Source: Solirubrobacterales bacterium (GTDB lineage Bacteria > Actinomycetota > Thermoleophilia > Solirubrobacterales > 70-9). Taken from it: 14,504 nt of DNA. Below the pieces are notes generated by a model. The model worked only from the letters and a program-made list of their open reading frames with translations. It was not told the DNA's origin and did no database searches. The position numbers and the translations under genes were made by a program. Numbering within the stretch: the first letter of the stretch is position 1; the number at the start of each line of letters is the position of its first letter. The DNA is taken from positions 1 to 14,504 of the forward strand of contig JASLIG010000075.1 of assembly GCA_030152805.1 (NCBI GenBank), read 5' to 3'. Of this stretch, positions 6,868-12,185 are shown in pieces.

Positions 6868-7446
6868 GTGGCGGCTGAGCAGACGGGTTGGCGGACCTGG
6901 TGGGTAAAGCGGCGCTGGTACGAGCGCAACCGCCGGCCGCTGCGCCGTTGGCGCCTTGCCCGCCACGCTGCCCGCGGCGGCTTCTTCATCCGCCAGCCGG
7001 TCGAGGGCGAGCTGCTCGAGGCTCTCGACGAGGGACGGCTGCGGATCGGCGAGGGCACGCTGTTGGAGCCCGGCTGCTGGCTGACGCTCGCGCCGGGGGG
7101 GCGGATCGAAATTGGCGCCGGCTGCTTCCTCAACCGCAACACGATGTTCGCGGCTCTTGAGCGGATCGAGATCGGCGACCACGTGATGTTCGCCAACGGC
7201 TGCTTCGTCGGCGATTCCGATCACCGCTTCGACGACCCCGAGACCCCGATCACCCAGCAGGGCTTCACCTCGAAGGGCCCGGTGCGGATCGGCTCCAACT
7301 GCTGGTTCGGGGTCAACTGCGTCGTCACCAGTGGCGTCACGATCGGCGAGCGCTGCGTAATCGGCGCCAACTCGGTGGTGACGCGTGACCTGCCGCCGGG
7401 GACCGTCGCCGCCGGCAGTCCCGCCAAGCCGTTGGGGCGGGTCTAG
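6868..7446 (+). CDS. Hexapeptide-repeat O-acyltransferase (maltose/CapG acetyltransferase-like)
   Basis: Likely cytoplasmic acetyl- or acyl-CoA transferase acting on a sugar hydroxyl. The 192-residue product has a short basic N-terminus (WVKRRWYERNRRPLRRWR) and then the imperfect [LIV]-G-x4 turns of a left-handed beta-helix: RIGEGTLL, RIEIGAGC, RIEIGDHV, RIGSNCWFG, TIGERCVIGANS. GDSDHRFDDP (115-124) supplies the expected catalytic His119, and the ending PPGTVAAGSPAKPLGRV is the standard C-terminal cap of the NodL/LacA/CapG class. The start is taken as GTG 6868 behind a weak GGAAAG. The frame is open further upstream, but that stretch lies over the opposite-strand gene. It stands alone, so the acceptor is unknown; polysaccharide or glycolipid modification is the usual role in this class. 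Confidence 0.86.
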   Translation: MAAEQTGWRTWWVKRRWYERNRRPLRRWRLARHAARGGFFIRQPVEGELLEALDEGRLRIGEGTLLEPGCWLTLAPGGRIEIGAGCFLNRNTMFAALERIEIGDHVMFANGCFVGDSDHRFDDPETPITQQGFTSKGPVRIGSNCWFGVNCVVTSGVTIGERCVIGANSVVTRDLPPGTVAAGSPAKPLGRV

Positions 7447-7454
7447 GGTCACGC

Positions 7455-7470
7455 GGCGCAAGTAAGCGCC
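7455..7470. terminator. Weak hairpin after the acyltransferase gene
   Basis: GGCGC (7455-7459) and GCGCC (7466-7470) form a 5-bp stem with loop AAGTAA, 8 bp after the stop codon. TTTT follows only at 7482-7485, 11 nt beyond the stem, so this is at best a poor intrinsic terminator. Confidence 0.25.
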
Positions 7471-7536
7471 CGGTGGGGTCGTTTTGGATCAGCCACGCAA
7501 TGTGATCAAAACCGCGTAGTTCCGCACACGACTGCC

Positions 7537-7542
7537 TATAAT
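7537..7542 (+). promoter_or_regulatory. Perfect -10 box (TATAAT) upstream of the pantothenate operon
   Basis: TATAAT matches the housekeeping -10 consensus at all six bases, a rare string in this GC-rich DNA. No good TTGACA lies 16-18 nt upstream, so an activator or a relaxed -35 may be needed. RNA would begin near 7549, giving a leader of about 70 nt to GTG 7621 or about 20-30 nt to the alternative ATG starts at 7570 and 7579. Confidence 0.55.
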
Positions 7543-7620
7543 CCGCAACGCGGCCGTGACCCGAAGGGCATGGACCAAATGAATCTCCTGGAACTCGTCG
7601 ATCCACACGCAAGAGGCGAC

Positions 7621-8487
7621 GTGAAGTTGCTCCGCGCCAAGGAGGAGCTGCGCGACGCGCTGGCACCGGTCCGGCGCGAGGGCGACTCGATCGGCCTGGT
7701 GCCGACGATGGGCTACCTGCAGGAGGGCCATCTCTCGCTGCTGCGCGCGGCGCGGGCGGAGTGCGACATGGTGGTGATGAGCCTCTTCGTCAACCCGACT
7801 CAGTTCGGGCCGGGTGAGGACCTCGATCGCTACCCGCGTGACGAGGAGCGCGACCTGCGCCTCGCCGCCGAGGCGGGCGCCGACCTGGTCTACGCGCCAC
7901 CGGTCGAGCAGGTCTACCCCGAGGGCTTCTCCACCCACGTCGCCGTCGAGGGCAACCTGACCAGCGTCCTCGACGGGGACGCGGCCCGCCGCGGCCCAGC
8001 CCACTTCCGCGGCGTCACCACCGTCGTCGCCAAGCTGTTCAACTCAGTCCAGCCCGACGTCGCCTACTTCGGCCAGAAGGACGCCCAGCAGGCGGCGGTT
8101 ATTCGTCGCATGGTGCGCGACCTCGACTTCCCGCTGCGGATCGAGGTGCTGCCGACGGTGCGCGAGCCCGACGGCCTCGCGTTGAGCTCGCGCAACGCCT
8201 ACCTCGACCCCGAGGAGCGTGAGCGGGCGACGGCGCTCTCACGGGCGCTCGGCATCGCCGCGGCGAAGGCGCCCGCCGAGGGCCTCGCCGCCGCGCTCGA
8301 AGCCGCACACGCCGAGCTGCGGGCCGGCGGCGTCGAGCCCGAGTACCTGGAGGCGCGCGACGCCGAAGACTTGACCCCGACCGCCGAGCTCGCCAGCCGG
8401 CCGGTCCTGATCGCGGTAGCCGCCCAGGTTGGCAGCGCCCGCCTGATCGACAACGTCCTGATCCAACCCACGGAGGCAGACAGCTGA
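7621..8487 (+). CDS. panC: Pantothenate synthetase (pantoate-beta-alanine ligase)
   Basis: Joins pantoate to beta-alanine with ATP, through a pantoyl-adenylate, in the last step of pantothenate synthesis. The 288-residue product has the nucleotidyltransferase signature PTMGYLQEGHLSLL (28-41, HIGH-like GHLSL), FVNPTQFGPGEDLDRYPR (56-73), AYFGQKDAQQ (148-157) and the KMSKS-equivalent LALSSRN (186-192). All active-site motifs are intact and the length is normal. GTG 7621 is chosen because family members start at the equivalent of MKLLRTKAEL and AAGAGG (7611-7616) precedes it. ATG 7570 or 7579 would add 17 or 14 residues (MDQMNLLELVDPHARGD) that do not resemble the family and cannot be excluded. 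It is first in panC-panD-panB; its TGA overlaps the panD ATG by one base. Confidence 0.96.
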   Translation: MKLLRAKEELRDALAPVRREGDSIGLVPTMGYLQEGHLSLLRAARAECDMVVMSLFVNPTQFGPGEDLDRYPRDEERDLRLAAEAGADLVYAPPVEQVYPEGFSTHVAVEGNLTSVLDGDAARRGPAHFRGVTTVVAKLFNSVQPDVAYFGQKDAQQAAVIRRMVRDLDFPLRIEVLPTVREPDGLALSSRNAYLDPEERERATALSRALGIAAAKAPAEGLAAALEAAHAELRAGGVEPEYLEARDAEDLTPTAELASRPVLIAVAAQVGSARLIDNVLIQPTEADS

Positions 8488-8903
8488 TGCAGAGGCAGAT
8501 GCTCAAGTCCAAGATCCACCGGGCGACGGTGACCGATTGCGACGTCGACTACATCGGCAGCATCACGGTTGACACCGAACTGATGGCGGCTGCGGACCTG
8601 ATCACCAACGAGCAGGTTCACGTCTGGGACATCGACAACGGCGCCCGCTTCGTCACCTACGTGATCGACGGCGAGCCCGGCTCGGGAACGATGCAGGTCA
8701 ACGGCGCCGCGGCGCACCTGACCCGGCCCGGCCACAAGATCATCGTCGCCTCCTTCGGCGCCTACGACGAGCGCGACCTGGAGACCTACTCGCCGGTCGT
8801 CGTTCACGTCGGCGAGGAGAACGAGGTCGTCGCCGTCGACAGCCACCCCGAGGTGCTGCTCGCCGAACCGGCGCCCGCCTCCGAATCGGGGATCGCCCGA
8901 TGA
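8487..8903 (+). CDS. panD: Aspartate 1-decarboxylase, pyruvoyl-dependent proenzyme
   Basis: Makes beta-alanine from L-aspartate for pantothenate synthesis. The 138-residue proenzyme shows MLKSKIHRATVT (5-16) with Lys9, and the self-cleavage site Gly24-Ser25 within DYIGSITVD; Ser25 becomes the pyruvoyl group. The downstream segments VHVWDIDNGARFVTYVI and TMQVNGAAAHLTRPGHKIII-like follow the family closely (the exact last bases of that stretch read HKIIVASF). The C-terminal tail after VVAVDSHP is variable and about 15 residues long. The start ATG overlaps the panC stop (TGATG), with GGAGG (8472-8476) 10 nt upstream inside panC; the stop overlaps the panB start. No PanZ-type maturation factor is visible, as expected for actinobacterial enzymes, which mature on their own. 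Confidence 0.97.
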   Translation: MQRQMLKSKIHRATVTDCDVDYIGSITVDTELMAAADLITNEQVHVWDIDNGARFVTYVIDGEPGSGTMQVNGAAAHLTRPGHKIIVASFGAYDERDLETYSPVVVHVGEENEVVAVDSHPEVLLAEPAPASESGIAR

Positions 8904-9835
8904 GCTCCGGCGCCCGCTCCCACACGGCACCCCCGGAGGGCGACCGCGCACCGGTCAGCCTGCCCCGCCTGGCCGAGATGAAGGCCAAAGGCGAACCGAT
9001 CGCGATGGTGACGGCATACGACTACCCCTCGGCCAAGGTCGCCGAGGAGGCCGGCGTCGACATCGTCCTCGTCGGCGACTCGGCCGCCAACGTCGTGCTC
9101 GGCCACTCTGGCACCGAGGCGGTGACGCTGGAGGAGATGCTCGTGCTCGGCAAGGCCGTGCGGCGCGGGCTGAAGACGCCGCTGATGGTCGGCGACATGC
9201 CGATGGGCAGTTATGAGGCGAGCAACGAGATCGCGATCCAGAACGCCCAGCGCCTGGTCAAGGAGACCGGCTGCCAGACGGTGAAGCTGGAGGCGGGGGG
9301 GGTCTCGGTCGAGCGCGCCCGGGCGATCGTCCGTTCCGGCATCCCGGTGATGGGCCACGTCGGCCTCACCCCCCAGACCGCTACCGCCCTCGGCGGCTAC
9401 AAGGCCCAGGGCAAGACCGCCCAGAGCGCGATCCGCCTCAGTGAGGACGCCCTCGCCCTGCAGGCGGTCGGCTGCTTCGCGATCGTCTTCGAGGCCGTGC
9501 CGGCCGCCGTCACCGAGGCGATCGTCGGCAAGCTCGAGGTGCCGGTGATCGGCATTGGCGCCGGCCCCGCTACCGCCGGCCAGGTCCTCGTCTTCCACGA
9601 CCTGCTCGGCATCACCACCGGTCGCATGGCCAAATTCGTCAAGCGCTACGCCGACATCCACACCCAGATGGTCGACGGCATGCGCAGCTACGTGGACGAG
9701 GTCCGCACCGCCCACTTCCCCGAACCAGACCATGTCTACGGCATCGAACCCGTCGAGCTGGCCGAGCTCGAGCGCTACCTGGAGCAGGAGAGCCTGACCT
9801 CGGCCAAGGCCTGGGATTGGGAGCCGCTGCCGTAA
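8900..9835 (+). CDS. panB: 3-methyl-2-oxobutanoate hydroxymethyltransferase
   Basis: Adds a hydroxymethyl group from 5,10-methylenetetrahydrofolate to 2-ketoisovalerate, giving ketopantoate, the first committed step of pantothenate synthesis. The 311-residue product has the TIM-barrel landmarks of PanB: MVTAYDYPSA (36-45), LVGDSAANVVLG (57-68) with metal ligand Asp60, MVGDMPMGSY (96-105) with Asp99, TVKLEAG (127-133) with Glu131, MGHVGLTPQ (151-159) and FAIVFEAVP (193-201) with the catalytic Glu198. It is about 30-40 residues longer than typical, from a polar N-terminal extension (1-20) and a C-terminal tail. The start ATG overlaps the panD stop (ATGA, 8900-8903). No panE ketopantoate reductase gene is nearby, so that step must be encoded elsewhere. 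Confidence 0.96.
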   Translation: MSSGARSHTAPPEGDRAPVSLPRLAEMKAKGEPIAMVTAYDYPSAKVAEEAGVDIVLVGDSAANVVLGHSGTEAVTLEEMLVLGKAVRRGLKTPLMVGDMPMGSYEASNEIAIQNAQRLVKETGCQTVKLEAGGVSVERARAIVRSGIPVMGHVGLTPQTATALGGYKAQGKTAQSAIRLSEDALALQAVGCFAIVFEAVPAAVTEAIVGKLEVPVIGIGAGPATAGQVLVFHDLLGITTGRMAKFVKRYADIHTQMVDGMRSYVDEVRTAHFPEPDHVYGIEPVELAELERYLEQESLTSAKAWDWEPLP

Positions 9836-9909
9836 GCAGTGCATCGAGCTGCGCGCCCTTGCGAGCGACGCTGCAGCTGGCGGTTCCAATCAGTTTTTAC
9901 TCACTAAAA

Positions 9910-9933
9910 GCCTTGTCATTTTCTTGACAAGGC
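9910..9933. repeat. 9-bp perfect inverted repeat, candidate operator or terminator
   Basis: GCCTTGTCA (9910-9918) and TGACAAGGC (9925-9933) are exact reverse complements around the spacer TTTTCT. The right arm supplies most of the TTGACA at 9924-9929, so a protein bound here would block that promoter. As RNA on the plus strand it has no T-run after it. On the minus strand it is followed by TTTT. The operator reading is preferred because of the promoter overlap. Confidence 0.5.
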
Positions 9934-9952
9934 AAGTGACGTACCAGAGAAT
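9924..9952 (+). promoter_or_regulatory. Candidate promoter, TTGACA-N17-GAGAAT
   Basis: The -35 TTGACA (9924-9929) is a perfect consensus match. The -10 GAGAAT (9947-9952) matches at four of six bases, and the spacing is the optimal 17 nt. RNA would start near 9959 and run about 340 nt before the first well-supported start codon at 10299. The -35 lies in the inverted repeat at 9910-9933. Confidence 0.5.
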
Positions 9953-9958
9953 CGCATG

Positions 9959-10298
9959 CAATCCAGATTCGACGGTGGTAGCGAGCCGTCTCGAAAATTC
10001 GGTGTGGAAACCGCGATTCGCGATCTGGACACCAATTCAGGGAGATGCCAGTCCATCGAGCAAAAACAGGAGAACCCGAGTCATGCGAGGGCAGCAGATG
10101 AGTGGGTTGATGGCCGTATTCGCAACGAGCAGAGAAGGGTTTGACGGTTTTGAAAGCGATGGACTGACAGGCCGTCTCGCGTAGGGCGCGAAAGGGCAGC
10201 TGAGCGCGCGGGTAGCGCGCTGACGTATCAGCGGGTCGCCCTCTCCTGGGACCGCTCGCCGCGAGGCGATCGCCGGCGTAATCGCGCCAGGAGGGGTG
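9959..10298 (+). ncRNA. Candidate structured 5' leader with a sequestered ribosome binding site
   Basis: Several complementary segments occur in order. TCCAGAT (9962-9968) pairs with ATCTGGA (10023-10029). GACGG (9971-9975) pairs with CCGTC (9986-9990). AGGGCG (10183-10188) pairs with CGCCCT (10237-10242) and encloses the 7-bp hairpin AGCGCGC-GGGTA-GCGCGCT (10203-10221), which competes with CGCTGA-CGTA-TCAGCG (10218-10233). TCGCC-GCGA-GGCGA (10256-10269) has a GNRA-type loop. CTCCTGG (10243-10249) is the exact complement of CCAGGAG (10287-10293), which contains the Shine-Dalgarno sequence. This arrangement resembles a translational riboswitch or thermosensor, but I recognise no known class. 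Confidence 0.35.
10289..10294 (+). promoter_or_regulatory. Ribosome binding site of the small membrane protein, potentially masked
   Basis: AGGAGG lies 4 nt before ATG 10299 and only 1 nt before GTG 10296, so the ATG is preferred. Its first five bases lie in CCAGGAG (10287-10293), which can pair over seven bases with CTCCTGG at 10243-10249, and further to 10240/10296 with one G-T wobble. Confidence 0.6.
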
Positions 10299-10655
10299 AT
10301 GGGCGAGCTGAAAACTCAGAGAGGTGCGCAGCTGCGGGCCGAGGCGTGGGAGGAATTCAAGAACCTCTCCGAATTCGGCGACGAGGAGCTGCTTCGCGAG
10401 TCCCGACGCGAGTCGATCCGGCGCATCCGCGACAAGCGCCGGGCGGAAAATGCCGATAACTCGTTGGCGCGTTGGGAACGGTTAATGCTGGTGAGGCTGA
10501 TGATTTTTGGCGCTGGAATGACGGCGACCGTGATCCTCTTCGGCTTGCTCATGGGCGAAGTCGACGTGGTGAAGGTCGGCGTGGCCGGCCTCTGCACCGC
10601 GATCGGGCTCGGCTTCTACCGCCTGCGCGACGTGCTCAGGCACTTGATCCGCTAG
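10299..10655 (+). CDS. Small membrane protein of unknown function, two transmembrane helices
   Basis: Not recognised. The 118-residue product has a highly charged cytoplasmic-looking N-terminal half (residues 1-60, rich in Glu and Arg, likely helical or coiled: EELLRESRRESIRRIRDKRR at 29-48). Two hydrophobic helices follow, at about 62-85 (LMLVRLMIFGAGMTATVILF) and 90-108 (VVKVGVAGLCTAIGLGFYRL), and the tail is short and basic (RDVLRHLIR). Both ends should therefore lie in the cytoplasm. There is no signal peptide cleavage site, cysteine pair or catalytic motif. The codon use is typical of the neighbours. It stands between a long candidate leader RNA and the FmdB-type gene 42 bp downstream. 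The unusual leader suggests conditional expression; a stress or envelope role would be a guess. Confidence 0.75.
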   Translation: MGELKTQRGAQLRAEAWEEFKNLSEFGDEELLRESRRESIRRIRDKRRAENADNSLARWERLMLVRLMIFGAGMTATVILFGLLMGEVDVVKVGVAGLCTAIGLGFYRLRDVLRHLIR

Positions 10656-10682
10656 GCCATCTGTGTCCTCTGGCAATCGGAC

Positions 10683-10688
10683 TACGAT
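10683..10688 (+). promoter_or_regulatory. Possible -10 box just before the zinc-ribbon gene
   Basis: TACGAT matches the -10 consensus at four of six positions, including the key first, second and last bases, and ends 9 nt before ATG 10698. RNA starting 7-10 nt downstream would be leaderless or nearly so, which is common in actinobacteria. There is no Shine-Dalgarno sequence before this ATG, consistent with that reading. No clear -35 is present. Confidence 0.35.
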
Positions 10689-10697
10689 TCGCGAACG

Positions 10698-10985
10698 ATG
10701 CCCGTCTATGAGTTCGAGTGCGAGGGGTGCGGGGTGCGTTTCGAAGAGTTGACGCCGAGCGGCACCCCCAGCCTGGTCTGCCCCCGGTGTGGGTCCGAGC
10801 GGACGCGACGCTTGCTCTCGCCGGTCTCGCCTGCCGGCAGGCAGCCGCGGGGCGCCGGGGTGCGGGCGGATGAGTCCCGCCGGCGGGAGCGGGAAGCGGC
10901 GCGAGGTGAGCGCCTGGCGGAGACGAAGCGCAGGCGGGCGACGGGGGAGATGCCGGCGCCGCGGAGGAGCGGAGGGGCGGGTTGA
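10698..10985 (+). CDS. FmdB-family zinc-ribbon protein
   Basis: Small protein with an N-terminal FmdB/CxxC zinc ribbon: MPVYEFECEGCG at the start, then Cys8-x2-Cys11 and Cys28-x2-Cys31 with the FEELTP and PRCGS flanks that define the family. The precise role of this family is not established; regulatory or metal-related roles have been suggested. After residue 40 the 95-residue product becomes a low-complexity tail rich in Arg, Glu, Ala and Pro, probably disordered and possibly nucleic-acid binding by charge (inference). The length is normal for actinobacterial members (about 70-110). Its TGA overlaps the TTG start of the uracil-DNA glycosylase, so the two are co-translated, which hints at a link with DNA maintenance but does not prove one. 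Lack of a ribosome binding site fits a leaderless message. Confidence 0.9.
   Translation: MPVYEFECEGCGVRFEELTPSGTPSLVCPRCGSERTRRLLSPVSPAGRQPRGAGVRADESRRREREAARGERLAETKRRRATGEMPAPRRSGGAG
10971..10977 (+). promoter_or_regulatory. Ribosome binding site supporting the TTG start at 10982
   Basis: GGAGGGG lies 4-6 nt before TTG 10982, inside the end of the zinc-ribbon gene. The combination of this site with the TTGA stop/start overlap makes TTG the best start of the glycosylase. Confidence 0.65.
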
Positions 10986-11659
10986 GCGCCCCGGCAGCGG
11001 AGCGCCGCGAGCAACTGGTCGCCCTCTACAAAGAGGTGCAGGGGTGCACGCACTGCCCCCTGCACGAGACCCGGACCAAGGCGGTCTTCGGTGCGGGTGA
11101 CGCGGACGCGGACCTGATGTTCGTCGGCGAGGCGCCGGGCGCCGAAGAGGACCGGCAGGGGCTGCCGTTCGTCGGCCGCGCCGGGCAGTTGCTCAACCAG
11201 CTGCTGGAAGAGATCGGACTCTCGCGCGAGGAGGTCTTCATCGCCAATGTGCTGAAGAGCCGCCCGCCCGGCAACAGGGACCCCCAGCCGCTGGAGATCG
11301 AGGCCTGCCGGCCCTACCTCTTCGAGCAGGTCCGGCTGATCGAGCCGACGGTGATCTGCACCCTCGGCAACTTCGCCACCAAGCTGTTGAGCGGCAATCC
11401 GGCCGGGATCACCAAGGTGAGGGGAGCGCCGCAGGTGCATGAGCTCGGCGGTCGCACCGTCTTCCTGCTGCCGCTCTTCCACCCGGCGGCGGCGCTGCGG
11501 ACGCCGGCGGTGAAGGAAACGCTGCGCGGCGATTTTGCCACCCTGCCCGATCTGCTCGCGATGGGGCCGCCGGTCGCCGCCGAAGAGCCGGAGGTGGAGT
11601 CGGCCGAGGAGGAGCCCGCGCCGGAGCCCGCCGCCGACCAACTCGACTTTTTCGGGTGA
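10982..11659 (+). CDS. Uracil-DNA glycosylase, family 4 (iron-sulfur type)
   Basis: Removes uracil from DNA as the first step of base excision repair. The 225-residue product has four cysteines placed for the [4Fe-4S] cluster of this family: Cys22 and Cys25 (CTHC), Cys109 (IEACRPYL) and Cys126 (VICTLGN). Catalytic motif 1 is GEAPGAEED (49-57) and motif 2 is FHPAAALR (166-173). FVGRAGQLL and LKSRPPGNRDP are further family signatures. All key residues are intact. Beyond the fold (about 195 on) comes an acidic, Pro/Glu-rich linker ending DQLDFFG, a good match to the bacterial sliding-clamp-binding pentapeptide QL(S/D)LF. The start is TTG 10982, overlapping the zinc-ribbon stop. The TGA overlaps the GTG of tsaE (GTGA, 11656-11659). 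Confidence 0.94.
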   Translation: MSAPAAERREQLVALYKEVQGCTHCPLHETRTKAVFGAGDADADLMFVGEAPGAEEDRQGLPFVGRAGQLLNQLLEEIGLSREEVFIANVLKSRPPGNRDPQPLEIEACRPYLFEQVRLIEPTVICTLGNFATKLLSGNPAGITKVRGAPQVHELGGRTVFLLPLFHPAAALRTPAVKETLRGDFATLPDLLAMGPPVAAEEPEVESAEEEPAPEPAADQLDFFG

Positions 11660-12117
11660 GCGAGGCTCTTGGGCCTCCCGCGGAGGTCGTGACCACGGGA
11701 TCGGCCGCCGAGACCGAAGCGCTCGGCGCGGGGCTGGCCGCGCGGCTCGCGCCCGGTGACGTCGTCCTCCTCAGCGGTGAGGTCGGAACCGGCAAGACGA
11801 CCTTCATCCGCGGCGCCTGCCGGGCGCTCGGCGTCGGGGAGCCCGTCACCTCGCCCACCTTCACGATCGGCCAGCGCTACGGGGGGGGACGGGTGCCGGT
11901 CTCTCACCTCGACCTCTACCGCCTCGAAGGGCTCGACGCCGAGGAACCGGCGCTGCTCGACGACTACCTCGACCCGGGCGGCGTCGCCTTCGTCGAGTGG
12001 CCGGCCGCGGCGGCACCCCGCCTCGCCGGTCGTCGCGTCCTCACGGTGCGGCTTGGCCACGCTGGCGGCGACCGCCGTGAGGTCGAGCTGCCGGCGGCCG
12101 CATCTGCCCGCAAATGA
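11656..12117 (+). CDS. tsaE: tRNA t6A biosynthesis ATPase TsaE
   Basis: P-loop ATPase that resets the TsaB-TsaD complex during synthesis of threonylcarbamoyladenosine at tRNA position 37. The 153-residue product has Walker A GEVGTGKT (41-48), the family motif SPTFTIGQRY (66-75), switch-like HLDLYRL (84-90) with Asp86, and FVEWP (112-116) at the Walker B-like Glu114-Trp115. The length is normal. The start is GTG 11656, overlapping the glycosylase stop, with no independent Shine-Dalgarno sequence, so translation is probably coupled. The expected partner tsaB lies 445 bp further on, separated by a small secreted-protein gene, which is an unusual interruption of the tsaE-tsaB-rimI-tsaD order. Confidence 0.95.
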   Translation: MSEALGPPAEVVTTGSAAETEALGAGLAARLAPGDVVLLSGEVGTGKTTFIRGACRALGVGEPVTSPTFTIGQRYGGGRVPVSHLDLYRLEGLDAEEPALLDDYLDPGGVAFVEWPAAAAPRLAGRRVLTVRLGHAGGDRREVELPAAASARK

Positions 12118-12172
12118 GCGTGTTCCATGGGGACGGTGCATGTAGCATCGACCGAATGCCGAAACGCGAATT

Positions 12173-12178
12173 GGAGGG
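12173..12178 (+). promoter_or_regulatory. Ribosome binding site fixing ATG 12186 of the small secreted protein
   Basis: GGAGGG ends 7 nt before ATG 12186. The same frame is open back to 12114, but the upstream codons would bury the signal peptide. TAGCAT at 12143-12148 is a weak -10 candidate without a -35, so a private promoter is possible but unproven. Confidence 0.7.
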
Positions 12179-12185
12179 ACGCCCG

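Larger units (their letters stand above)
9836..10298. other. 463-bp stretch with no convincing protein gene
   Basis: Short open frames at 9956-10144 (62 codons) and 9924-10184 (86 codons) lack ribosome binding sites, family resemblance and the local codon pattern, and I do not call them. The first part, to about 10160, is visibly AT-richer than the flanks. What the stretch does contain is listed separately: an inverted repeat at 9910-9933, a promoter-like pair at 9924-9952, and a series of stems up to the ribosome binding site of the small membrane protein. A weak stem, AGCTGC (9847-9852) with GCAGCT (9873-9878), followed by TTTTT at 9894-9898, is a doubtful end signal for the pan operon. Confidence 0.5.

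Noticed and set aside
10000..10020. T-box-like segment GGTGTGGAAACCGCG
   Set aside because: It has an extra base relative to the conserved T-box bulge TGGNACCGCG. No specifier stem or aminoacyl-tRNA synthetase or amino-acid gene follows.
9924..10184. 86- and 62-codon open frames in the pan-membrane protein gap
   Set aside because: No ribosome binding site, no family resemblance and poor codon fit; the longer one begins inside the inverted repeat with TTG.
9960..10260. tmRNA-like 5' string GATTCGACGG
   Set aside because: The string resembles the tmRNA 5' region, but there is no tRNA-like T-arm (GGTTCRANTCC), no CCA-end stem partner and no tag reading frame.
10265..10274. GGCGATCGCC palindrome as a protein-binding site
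   Set aside because: A single 10-bp palindrome made of common GC-rich codon-like strings; it overlaps the arm of the GNRA hairpin, which explains it as well.
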